From contig JANMDR010000150.1 in assembly GCA_031376425.1 (NCBI GenBank), forward strand, positions 1 through 19,116: a stretch of DNA of 19,116 nucleotides. Reading direction: 5' to 3'. Within the stretch, counting starts at the first letter, position 1, and every line of letters starts with the position of its first letter. This DNA is from JANMDR01 sp031376425. Its GTDB lineage: Bacteria > Pseudomonadota > Gammaproteobacteria > Burkholderiales > Usitatibacteraceae. This document shows, in pieces, positions 6,867 through 14,423 of this stretch. The translations under genes were made by a program, and so were the position numbers. The notes under the pieces were generated by a model. That model worked only from the letters and a program-made list of their open reading frames with translations, was not told the origin of the DNA and made no database searches.

Positions 6867-8743
6867 TTGCTTTTTTAACCGCAAATTTTGTGCCCATCAT
6901 GTTTGTTGGGCTGTTTGTTTTTCTGCTAAGCGGCTTCCCCGTTACCTTTGCATTGGCCGCGACCGGCCTAACATTCGGTTTGCTCGGCATGGAAATCGGC
7001 TTATTTCAATCCACCCTGTTTCAAGCCTTACCGCTTCGCGTGTTCGGTATTATGCAAAACGATACCCTGCTAGCGATTCCATTTTTTACCTTTATGGGCA
7101 TTATTTTGGAACGAAGCGGCATGGCTGAAGACTTGCTCGAAACTGTTGGTCAAGTATTTGGTCCTTTGCGTGGTGGCGTAGCGCTTGCGGTTATTTTTGT
7201 GGGTGCCCTACTTGCTGCCACTACGGGCGTGGTAGCCGCCGCCGTGATTTCAATGGGTTTAATTTCATTGCCGATAATGTTGCGCTATGGCTATAACCGT
7301 ACGATCGCTACTGGTGTTATCACTGCCTCGGGCACATTGGCGCAAGCTATTCCACCATCATTGGTGCTCATTGTGTTGGCCGATCAACTAGGTAAATCTG
7401 TGGGCGATATGTATTCCGGTGGCTTAATTCCTGGATTAGCATTGGTTGGGCTATACGCAATATTTATTATCGTGGTGGCTTTTGTAAAGCCTGATTGGGT
7501 GCCTGCATTACCTCCAGAAGCGCGTATTTACAGAGAAGATAGCGGTAAATCCGGCCATGTATCGCTGCTTGTGTTGTTCTTAATTTGTGTTGCCATCGCC
7601 GCAGTATGGTGGCAGGCGCACACTGGCCTAATGGCAAAATGGCTGGAACGCGAAGGCCCAGCACCAGGGGATGAAATGGTCATTACCGCGATGACGGTTG
7701 CATCTTTCACAGCGCTCATCTTGGCTACCTTTAATCGAATTGCCGGATTGAAGTTGCTGTCAAAACTAGCAGAGCAAGTGGTGTTTGTATTAATCCCGCC
7801 GCTAATCTTAATTTTCTTGGTGCTTGGTACGATTTTCCTCGGCATTGCCACACCCACAGAGGGCGGCGCTATGGGTGCCGCAGGTGCGCTAATTATGGCG
7901 AGTATCAAAGGTAGATTGAAGTTTTCACTGCTGCGCCAAGCGGTGGAAAACACCACGCGTTTAGCGGTATTTGTAATGTTTATCTTGATTGGCTCCACCG
8001 TATTTTCGTTTACGTTTAATGCAGCGGACGGCCATATTTGGGTAGAGCATTTGTTTAAAGACATGCCTGGTGGTGTATTGGGCTTCTTAATTGTAGTCAA
8101 TATCCTTATCTTTATTTTGGGTTGCTTTATCGATTTCTTTGAAATCGCATTTATTGTGATCCCAATTTTGGCACCTGTTGCCGATAAGCTAGGTATTGAT
8201 TTAATTTGGTTTGGCATCATCATCGCGATGAACTTGCAAACCTCATTTTTAACGCCGCCATTTGGCTTCGCATTGTTCTATTTGCGTAGCGTTGCCGCCA
8301 AGAGTGACTACAATGATCGTGTCACCGGCAAACGCATTCCGGCGGTTACCACGCAGCAAATTTATAAAGGTTCCATCGCCTTCATTATTTTGCAACTCAT
8401 CATGGTAGCAATCGTCATTGCCTACCCTGGCATCGTGCTCAACAATTTAGACAAAGCCAGCACCGTTGATCCCAACTCCATCAAACTCGAAGCCGACAAG
8501 GCCAATAAGTCGCAAAGCAATGAACCTTCTATGGCACCATCGTCAGGCGGCGCTGCGAACGACCCATTGGCCGATATGATGAAGGCAAACGATGCATCAA
8601 AACCGGCAGACCCTGCCGCCGCGCTGCAACCTGTACCAGCGCCCGCAACTGCACCTTCAGCCGTAGCAGATGATCCCCTAAAGGCGCTACTAGATTCACC
8701 AAGCAAACCCGAACCAGCAAAACCGGCACCAGCCAAAAAATAG
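6863..8743 (+). CDS. TRAP transporter large permease subunit (DctM/FcbT3-like) with soluble tail
   Basis: Large membrane subunit carrying out sodium- or proton-coupled uptake of an organic acid-type substrate. The protein has many hydrophobic segments, an FFTFMGIILERSGMAEDLLE region, the GVVAAAVISMGLISLPIMLRYGY and ASGTLAQAIPPSLVLIVLAD motifs, GIATPTEGGAMGAAGALIMA, and a conserved end with NLQTSFLTPPFGFALFYLR. At 626 residues it is longer than the usual ~430: there is a central insert with extra hydrophobic segments (about 215-300), as in the FcbT3 subgroup, and a roughly 100-residue tail (from about 527) rich in Ala, Pro, Ser, Lys and Asp. The tail holds two similar short units, DPLADMMKAND and DPLKALLDSPS. 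AGGAG precedes the ATG, which overlaps the previous stop. A strong terminator follows. Confidence 0.93.
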   Translation: MIAFLTANFVPIMFVGLFVFLLSGFPVTFALAATGLTFGLLGMEIGLFQSTLFQALPLRVFGIMQNDTLLAIPFFTFMGIILERSGMAEDLLETVGQVFGPLRGGVALAVIFVGALLAATTGVVAAAVISMGLISLPIMLRYGYNRTIATGVITASGTLAQAIPPSLVLIVLADQLGKSVGDMYSGGLIPGLALVGLYAIFIIVVAFVKPDWVPALPPEARIYREDSGKSGHVSLLVLFLICVAIAAVWWQAHTGLMAKWLEREGPAPGDEMVITAMTVASFTALILATFNRIAGLKLLSKLAEQVVFVLIPPLILIFLVLGTIFLGIATPTEGGAMGAAGALIMASIKGRLKFSLLRQAVENTTRLAVFVMFILIGSTVFSFTFNAADGHIWVEHLFKDMPGGVLGFLIVVNILIFILGCFIDFFEIAFIVIPILAPVADKLGIDLIWFGIIIAMNLQTSFLTPPFGFALFYLRSVAAKSDYNDRVTGKRIPAVTTQQIYKGSIAFIILQLIMVAIVIAYPGIVLNNLDKASTVDPNSIKLEADKANKSQSNEPSMAPSSGGAANDPLADMMKANDASKPADPAAALQPVPAPATAPSAVADDPLKALLDSPSKPEPAKPAPAKK

Positions 8744-8762
8744 GTTAGAGATAGTCAACATT

Positions 8763-8798
8763 AAAGCGGCGAACAAGAAATTGTTCGCCGCTTTTTTT
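8763..8798 (+). terminator. Strong intrinsic terminator after the TRAP operon
   Basis: AAAGCGGCGAACAA (8763-8776) and its exact complement (8781-8794) enclose a GAAA loop, and the run of T continues to 8798. It lies 20 bases after the dctM-like stop. In the minus direction the T-tract is weak, so it mainly serves the plus strand. Confidence 0.93.
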
Positions 8799-8833
8799 AC
8801 TACCGATTTAGCAGCGGTAAAAAATCAATATGG

Positions 8834-9232
8834 TTAATCCCACTTTTTCCACTCATCAGGCAATTGCAGCCACTGCATTTTTTTGGCGTAAGTGACTGTG
8901 TATGTTGGTGCAGATAAATGCTCGTCTGCAAAGCAGCCACCCGCAATCCCGATAAGCTCTGGCAAAGAGGATACGGTCCAACACAGCGTAGTTCCACAGT
9001 TTTTGCAGAAGTGCCGCGCTTGGTCATGGTTTTGCGCTGCGAAATGAAACGCATAAATTTGCATATCACCTGTTTGAGCAATAACGCTTTTGCGCGGAAA
9101 GTACGCCGAGATGCCAAACGCACTTCCGGTGCGTCGCTGGCAGTTCGTACAATGGCAAACGCCATGCATTTCTGGTTCGCCCAACACGGTGATTGATGCT
9201 GCGCCACAGGCGCATTGCGCGGTTTTTTGCAT
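8834..9232 (-). CDS. GFA/CENP-V family zinc protein
   Basis: Small zinc-binding protein of the family annotated as glutathione-dependent formaldehyde-activating enzyme (PF04828). In most members the reaction is unproven. Seen in the 132-residue protein: C7-A-C9, C26-H-C28-x-x-C31 with QRRTGSAFG directly after, and F-C76-x-x-C79-G-T, the cysteine pattern of the two structural/catalytic zinc sites. I choose the ATG at 9230-9232 since the family fold begins just after it; a GTG at 9295 would add 21 residues without similarity. Neither start has a clear ribosome binding site. It lies downstream of the TelA gene in the same direction, with a 106-base gap that contains a palindrome cluster, so it may be a separate unit. 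Confidence 0.88.
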   Translation of the reverse strand: MQKTAQCACGAASITVLGEPEMHGVCHCTNCQRRTGSAFGISAYFPRKSVIAQTGDMQIYAFHFAAQNHDQARHFCKNCGTTLCWTVSSLPELIGIAGGCFADEHLSAPTYTVTYAKKMQWLQLPDEWKKWD

Positions 9233-9272
9233 GTTCGCGTTCTGGGTTTTAGAAACCACTATCTCTATTTCG

Positions 9273-9305
9273 CACCAAGTTGGTGTTGATATCACTCAAC
9301 ACCAA
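9273..9305. repeat. Overlapping palindromes between telA-like and GFA genes
   Basis: TTGGTGTTGA (9280-9289) and its complement TCAACACCAA (9296-9305) form a 10-base-arm inverted repeat with a 6-base spacer. Its left arm also takes part in a second palindrome, CACCAA-G-TTGGTG (9273-9285). The two cannot pair at once. No T-run follows on either strand, so it is not a standard terminator; an operator array or a leader switch for the GFA gene is possible. Confidence 0.7.
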
Positions 9306-9338
9306 ACAGATGCTCTAAGATTTATAGGGTGCCCATAT

Positions 9339-10541
9339 TTAAAGCTTCACTGGGCCTTCAATTTTTGCTAGCTGTCCTAATTCTTGGGTCGAAATCGCTT
9401 GACGCTCACGATCGGTGTATGTTTTCGCACGATCAATTTGCTCTTGCATAATCTGGTTATTCTTACCCATAGTATCAATAGCTTTACTTCTAAAGGTATC
9501 CATTGCATCCATGGCTTTGAAAGTTTGATCAAACATTTCTTTGATTTTTTCCACACCTAAAAGCGGATTGCTAGAAAATTCTGCGGTGCGCTCAACATGG
9601 GTATTTAGCTGGCGACCCGATTCGGCAATTAAGCTTTCTATCGTTCCGGATACCCCTTTCAACATTTCCATTACCGCGATTTGATTGCCTGTTGCGCGGG
9701 CCACTGTTTGCGCCACTGCGAGCGCAGACATGCCGGTGGTAGCCACACGCGTACAACCGTTTTGCATCTCACGGGCGGTACGCTTAAGTACATCTAGTGC
9801 GAGATACCCGTTAATGCACACCGCTTGTTGGGTAAGCATATCTGTTAAATTTTGACGCGCATAAAAAAGCACTTCCTGCTCGATAGCTTTGGCACGATTT
9901 GGGTCAGTGGCTTTTAGCGATGTGACTTTATCGGCTACTTTAGCATCTAGTTGTTGCGCAAATTCAATGGCAGCTTTCAGTTTTTGCATGGCGTCCCACA
10001 GCTTGCCACGCACGGATTCAATTTCAATTTCATCTTTTTGCATGTCATCACGCGCGGCGTAAATTTGTTCCATCGAGCTATTGAGCTGGCTGCCAGCGGA
10101 TTCAAATTTACGGAAGTAGGTTTGCAGTTTATTGCCGTAGGGAATTAGCCCAAGTATTTTTTGCTGGCTAAATAAATCGCCTTCATGACCTGGGTTTAAT
10201 TTATCAAGGTGGCCGCGCAATTCGCCAATAGCCTTGTAGGCAGCAGAATCCTCGACGCCAGCCATATTGCGTTCCATAAAACGACCTGTCATTAAGCTCG
10301 AAGCAAACGAGGCTTCTTCTTTTCCCAGCCGAAAGGCGCTATCGAGCTTACTTTTGAAGCTATCACTTTGAATGTCTTCAGTAACCAAGGCTTCTACAAA
10401 TTTATCAACCTGATTAGTCACTGCTACTTTGACTTCTGGCTTTAGCGGCACAATATCAGTGCTTTGAATTGCCGCCACGGGTGTAATGACTTCTGGTGCA
10501 GTAAGAACAAAGGGGGCATTGATAGTTTGAGTTTCTGACAT
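9339..10541 (-). CDS. telA: Toxic anion resistance protein, TelA/KlaA family
   Basis: Member of the TelA family (PF05816), named for plasmid genes linked to tellurite and colicin resistance; the molecular activity is not known. The 400-residue soluble protein is almost wholly helical and shows the family hallmark LIPYGNKLQTYFRKFESAGS at 132-151, then coiled-coil-like helices (EIESVRGKLWDAMQKLKAAIEF, QQLDAKVADKV), and RTAEFSSNPLLGVEKIKEMF near the C-terminal end. The first 40 residues are low-complexity and rich in Pro, Val and Thr. AGGAG lies 6 bases before the ATG. It is the last gene of a four-gene operon, 39 bases after the XpaC-like gene. The XpaC/TelA pairing also occurs in Bacillus (xpaC-yaaN), which supports a joint function. 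The symbol denotes family, not proven tellurite resistance. Confidence 0.93.
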   Translation of the reverse strand: MSETQTINAPFVLTAPEVITPVAAIQSTDIVPLKPEVKVAVTNQVDKFVEALVTEDIQSDSFKSKLDSAFRLGKEEASFASSLMTGRFMERNMAGVEDSAAYKAIGELRGHLDKLNPGHEGDLFSQQKILGLIPYGNKLQTYFRKFESAGSQLNSSMEQIYAARDDMQKDEIEIESVRGKLWDAMQKLKAAIEFAQQLDAKVADKVTSLKATDPNRAKAIEQEVLFYARQNLTDMLTQQAVCINGYLALDVLKRTAREMQNGCTRVATTGMSALAVAQTVARATGNQIAVMEMLKGVSGTIESLIAESGRQLNTHVERTAEFSSNPLLGVEKIKEMFDQTFKAMDAMDTFRSKAIDTMGKNNQIMQEQIDRAKTYTDRERQAISTQELGQLAKIEGPVKL

Positions 10542-10580
10542 AACGGCTCCTAAAATACCTAGATTAAAAAGAAATTAAAA

Positions 10581-11393
10581 TTAGCGTGCAGCAGGTGGCA
10601 GAGGCGGTGGCTGGGGGGGTGGCTGGGGTGTTGGTTCAGTTAGTCTGGCCTCTACTTTTTGTGCTTGCGGTAGCGGTTGCGGTACATAAAGGCTGGGTGC
10701 GGCTTCTAAGCGTTCTACTTTGGTATCTCGACCAGTTGGGTCAAATTTCTTACTAAACTTTTGATTTAAAAAACCCGCATGATTCACGAACGCATCTGCA
10801 TCTTTTGCGGCCAAATCAAACTGCAACTGCTCCACCTTTGCTTGCATTTCATCCACGGCATCATCAAACAATTGTGCTGCCGTTTTATTACTAGCCAACA
10901 CTTTGCTTGCCGTGAAGCGGGCGGGAATGACCAAATAGCCGCGAATGGTTTCTGGTAAGTATTCTAATGCTAAGCGCTTCGCCACAAAGGCGTCTTCGAT
11001 CGATAAATGCGCTGACGATGCACTCCACTCTTGGTGCAGCAGCGAAATCGCATCAATCAAGGCAATCACTTTGCGCTGCTGGTTGCCGCTAAAACGCTCT
11101 TCCTGATTTTGAATAAGAATTTGGCGCATGGTGGATAGCGCCAGATCAATACCCTCGGGTTTTTCATTTTGGGTTAAGGCTGTGTCAAGCGCATCCAAGT
11201 CGGTTACCACCAGCTTTGGGGTACCAAAAATCGATTTGCCCAGCCAATACCCTGCAACATAGCCACCCAGAACTAAAGGCAGCCACATAGTGCCTAAAAA
11301 GCCGCCAATACGCGCACCAAGTACTATTAGCGCCACGGCCATGCCGCTCCAGTTTGCAGGAGAGGATAAAAACCGCCAAATGATTGTGCCCAT
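10581..11393 (-). CDS. Membrane-anchored XpaC-like protein
   Basis: A 270-residue protein with two N-terminal hydrophobic helices (about 15-33 and 35-54) in a hairpin, followed by a helical soluble domain (about 60-200) and a proline-rich tail ending PPPQPPPLPPAAR. The soluble part, with a run of helices and a segment LPETIRGYLVIPA, resembles the XpaC family (PF10112, known from hydrolysis of a chromogenic phosphate ester but of unclear true role), and its neighbour is TelA as for Bacillus xpaC. The similarity is judged by pattern and context only. The soluble part probably faces the cytoplasm and could bring TelA to the inner membrane. It lies 23 bases after the VWA lipoprotein gene. No good ribosome binding site is visible, so its translation may depend on the preceding gene. 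Confidence 0.7.
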   Translation of the reverse strand: MGTIIWRFLSSPANWSGMAVALIVLGARIGGFLGTMWLPLVLGGYVAGYWLGKSIFGTPKLVVTDLDALDTALTQNEKPEGIDLALSTMRQILIQNQEERFSGNQQRKVIALIDAISLLHQEWSASSAHLSIEDAFVAKRLALEYLPETIRGYLVIPARFTASKVLASNKTAAQLFDDAVDEMQAKVEQLQFDLAAKDADAFVNHAGFLNQKFSKKFDPTGRDTKVERLEAAPSLYVPQPLPQAQKVEARLTEPTPQPPPQPPPLPPAAR

Positions 11394-11416
11394 GCGTTTG
11401 TGAGGTCAGTACAAAT

Positions 11417-13093
11417 TTATTGATAAGAGCGAATGTCTTTAAAAACGACACTCAATGGCTGATTCCGTGCATCAAACACTTTGCCGCCGGACAAATCAGC
11501 AATTTGCTGTAACGCACCGGCTTCGCCTTCGGCGTAGAGCACAAGGAATACTGGGATTTTTTTTGCCGCTTTTTGCCCTGCAAATACGGCGTTATAGCCT
11601 TGCACAAAGGCGTCCATATTGATTCCTTGGGTGCGTTTCCCATCGGTAAACACCACCACGGAATACGCGTTTTCCGGATGCAATTCGCGTTCGGCTGCCA
11701 TATTGCGCACCGCAACCAAGGTGGCATCATAAAGTGCGGTACCGCCTTCCGCTTTTAAGCCAGTCAGATACTCACCAATAGCGGCAAAAGTGGCATTCTT
11801 TTCTTCTAATTTACCAGCAACCGGAATGGTGAAACCAGTAGGAGTACCCGGTGTGTAGGAGAACGGCAAAAACCAAATTTTTTCGCGACTATTAAGACGT
11901 GCAAAACGACCCGTTATTGAGTTATCTTGCCCGGCCAGCGCCTTTAAGGAGCTTTTCAGCTTGCCGATGCGATCACCATCGTTCATCGAACCACTAACAT
12001 CCAATACAAACGTGGAAGCAATCGGTACGCGGAACTCATTTAAATAGGCATCGATCAGCGAATCCGCTACACCACGGTTAGTGCTAAATGGTAGTTCGAT
12101 GAGCAGTTGATTCGCTGGAAATAATCCCGCATTCTTCTTGGCGGCATCAGGGGTGATTGGACGGCGTAAGGTTTTTTCTGCGAGCCAATTTTGCGCCGCA
12201 TCGGTCTTCAAATAATCAACCACTTTACGGTAATTTTCTAGCTTGGCTTCATTGAGCAACATCAATGGGTAATCCGCCGTGGCGACCCCTTCGTGGGGAT
12301 AAATTAGGGTGAGCGGTTCTTTCAAATCACCCTTGGCGTTCATCGACAACAACCACGATTCATAATTGATAAACGCATTAATATCTTCGCCTTGGCGCTC
12401 TTTAAACTTTTGCGCCAAATAAGTGGAGTTGTCGCCTACCAACTTGTAACCGGCTAAAAATTCACGCACCGCCTCACGGTTTACGTCACCTGCTGCCAGA
12501 GCCTCGCTCTTGCCAGCGACTGCAGCGGCCACCCCCATCACCGCCATGAAACCTTGATTACTAGATGCAGGGTTGCTCATGGCATAACGAAGTTGGCCGT
12601 TTTTAGCGGCATTTTTTACATCAGCCCACGATACTTTGGCGCCGTTATCCCACTTTAATTTTTTTGCCGAAGAGGTATTTAAGCCAATCACCAAAGGCGA
12701 TAGCATAATTTTTTCTTGCTGTCGCACCCGCGCTTGGCCTGCTGGGTCGGATAACAGGTATTTAGCGTTGGCAAACCACGCGGCGTCTGTTCCCGCTTTA
12801 CCGTTTTGAACGAGATCGGTACTTTCAAAAGTTCCGCCAAACTTAAAGGTAATCTGCACGCCGGTGGCAGCTTTTACCTGCGCGGCTAGGTCTTCCACAT
12901 CGCGCAAATCGCTGGTGGCTAAAATCGTCAAACTGCCAGCTTCAACTGTTGGCGTGGCTTTTGAAGCTGTATCTGGTTTTGACGGGGTTTCTTTGGAACA
13001 GGCAGCCAAAGCTATCAATGCAGCACCAGCCAATAAATATGCGGCGCGTCTACCTATGTCACTCAGAGATTTTTTAATTAAGGCGTTCTTCAT
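11417..13093 (-). CDS. Lipoprotein with substrate-binding-like and VWA domains
   Basis: The N-terminus has a signal peptide with a lipobox (ALIALAAC, lipidated Cys32), so the 558-residue protein should be anchored to a membrane in the periplasm or on the surface. Residues about 50-320 form a periplasmic binding-protein-like domain (type 2): SLTILATSDLRDVEDLAAQV at its start, DAAWFANAKYL, LSPLVIGLN, YAMSNPASSNQGFMAVMG and INYESWLLSMN. From about 355 to 550 follows a von Willebrand A domain with an intact metal site: D365-V-S-G-S, the GGTAL segment, and FTDGK with Asp484. Metal-dependent ligand binding is thus expected. AGGA stands before the ATG. The two-domain architecture is known from other bacteria, mainly actinobacteria, under descriptive names only. 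No transporter permease is adjacent, so it is more likely a sensor or adhesive scaffold than a transport component. Confidence 0.9.
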   Translation of the reverse strand: MKNALIKKSLSDIGRRAAYLLAGAALIALAACSKETPSKPDTASKATPTVEAGSLTILATSDLRDVEDLAAQVKAATGVQITFKFGGTFESTDLVQNGKAGTDAAWFANAKYLLSDPAGQARVRQQEKIMLSPLVIGLNTSSAKKLKWDNGAKVSWADVKNAAKNGQLRYAMSNPASSNQGFMAVMGVAAAVAGKSEALAAGDVNREAVREFLAGYKLVGDNSTYLAQKFKERQGEDINAFINYESWLLSMNAKGDLKEPLTLIYPHEGVATADYPLMLLNEAKLENYRKVVDYLKTDAAQNWLAEKTLRRPITPDAAKKNAGLFPANQLLIELPFSTNRGVADSLIDAYLNEFRVPIASTFVLDVSGSMNDGDRIGKLKSSLKALAGQDNSITGRFARLNSREKIWFLPFSYTPGTPTGFTIPVAGKLEEKNATFAAIGEYLTGLKAEGGTALYDATLVAVRNMAAERELHPENAYSVVVFTDGKRTQGINMDAFVQGYNAVFAGQKAAKKIPVFLVLYAEGEAGALQQIADLSGGKVFDARNQPLSVVFKDIRSYQ

Positions 13094-13128
13094 TTTTGCA
13101 TCCTAGGAATGAGATTAAAAATACAACG

Positions 13129-14289
13129 CTAGTTCTTCATCTGCTGGGTAATAATTTCTATCATTTCAGCCATCGTTTCATAGCTAGGTGGGTCGATCAC
13201 ATCAACCACACGCGGTTTAATGCTCAAACCCGCTTTGGCGCTAGCCTCCACCAAAGCATCTGCTGCATTGGTGCGAAAACCATATTCAACCGCAATGGCT
13301 TGCAGGGTTGCATCAGTGCTAATGAGATCAGCAAATTTTTTAGCCGGTTCGCGCAAGGTAACCACCATTACTTTATTGAAAATAGTCGGTTTGGGGTACA
13401 TCAAAACCATCTCTTTATCGATTGTTTTGCGGCTTAAGGCGTAGGTAACTAGTTGATTTTCATAAATAAATGCCAAGGGTGTTTTACCCATGCCGATACC
13501 GACGTAATCGTCAAAATTACCGTTTACGTAACTCTCCTGATAACCTTGGCGCTGGAATAAATCAGCAACTTGCAGGCCGATTTTTTGGGCTTTTTCTTTG
13601 CTAGCCACCACTTCTGAACCATTGAGCACATAACTGGTGAGCGCCAAATACATGGCTGCGGAATTGGATTTACGCACATCAGTGGTTGAAATTAGCACGC
13701 TGCGGCCAACGTCGTAACCGCTGCTATTGGGTAAATCGCGCCAGCGCTTTTTAGCCAGCATGACTTCAGTCAATTTGCCTAAATCAACTTCATAGGTATT
13801 ATCTTTGCCACCCGCACCGGTCGAAGGTTGGGCAATCTTATTAGCGGTTAAAATTTTCGCAATCGGCACCCACGAGGCAATAACCATAGGGGTGTAGAAC
13901 GGGGAATAATTAGCCGTGGTGTAGCCTGCTTTTTTCGCCGCATCGGCTATCTGATTGCCCGCTACCACACCAGAGGGCATGAAGAAATCGGGGGCTGCAT
14001 CCTTGGCTATTTTGCTCGCCATTTCGCGCGAGCCGACGCGCGTTACATTCACGCGGAAATTATTGTCTTCCAGCACTTTTATGACCCGAGCATCCTTAAA
14101 ATAGGGCTCTACGTCAAGTGCAATGAGACCAGTAATATTCACGATCTGTGCTTGGCGTTTATCCGCTAAAGCGGCCGTAGCTTGCACTTGGTCAGTTGCA
14201 CGTTTATCGGTAGCGGAATAAAAAATACCGCCTCCTAATGCTGCCATTAGGGCAACGGTGATTGCTGCATTGCGTAGGCCTGATTTCAT
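13129..14289 (-). CDS. Exported substrate-binding-like protein, first gene of TelA operon
   Basis: A 386-residue protein with a positively charged N-terminus and a hydrophobic stretch at about 8-25 without a lipobox: a signal peptide or an uncleaved anchor facing the periplasm. The rest resembles a type 2 periplasmic binding protein: IVNITGLIALDVEPYFKD at the start, a VTRVGSREMASKIAKDAAPD segment, FYTPMVIASWVPIAKIL, and later PLAFIYENQLVTYALSR and EMVLMYPKPTIFNKVMVV. It shares the general layout, but little sequence, with the first domain of the next gene's product. The gene is 35 bases upstream of the VWA lipoprotein gene and appears to open the operon. A ribosome binding site is not evident. 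No ligand can be predicted. It is most likely an exported partner of the VWA lipoprotein. Confidence 0.82.
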   Translation of the reverse strand: MKSGLRNAAITVALMAALGGGIFYSATDKRATDQVQATAALADKRQAQIVNITGLIALDVEPYFKDARVIKVLEDNNFRVNVTRVGSREMASKIAKDAAPDFFMPSGVVAGNQIADAAKKAGYTTANYSPFYTPMVIASWVPIAKILTANKIAQPSTGAGGKDNTYEVDLGKLTEVMLAKKRWRDLPNSSGYDVGRSVLISTTDVRKSNSAAMYLALTSYVLNGSEVVASKEKAQKIGLQVADLFQRQGYQESYVNGNFDDYVGIGMGKTPLAFIYENQLVTYALSRKTIDKEMVLMYPKPTIFNKVMVVTLREPAKKFADLISTDATLQAIAVEYGFRTNAADALVEASAKAGLSIKPRVVDVIDPPSYETMAEMIEIITQQMKN

Positions 14290-14376
14290 CTAGGTTGAGA
14301 ACATCCCAGTAGTTATAAAGCGATGATTATGCGGCATTCTGTGGCATCTGTGCGAATACCGCAATTTAGTCAAACG

Positions 14377-14402
14377 ACAACGCCGCACTGATGCGGCGTT
14401 GT
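14377..14402 (-). terminator. Hairpin after mdh, probable terminator
   Basis: ACAACGCCGCA (14377-14387) pairs exactly with TGCGGCGTTGT (14392-14402) around a CTGA loop. It lies 22 bases after the mdh stop on the minus strand. The following bases read CGTTTGACT, only a short T-run, so termination may be partial and some read-through into the TelA operon is possible. Confidence 0.65.
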
Positions 14403-14423
14403 TGGCCTGCTATTAATAAAAAA

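Noticed and set aside
7528..8223. 231-codon frame on the minus strand
   Set aside because: It lies wholly inside the dctM-like gene, antisense to conserved transmembrane segments. Its translation has no recognisable domain and is explained by the codon use of the real gene.
8834..14289. GFA gene as fifth member of the TelA operon
   Set aside because: The 106-base gap with palindromes and the poor start context make co-transcription uncertain, and the GFA family has no known link to TelA; left as a separate unit.
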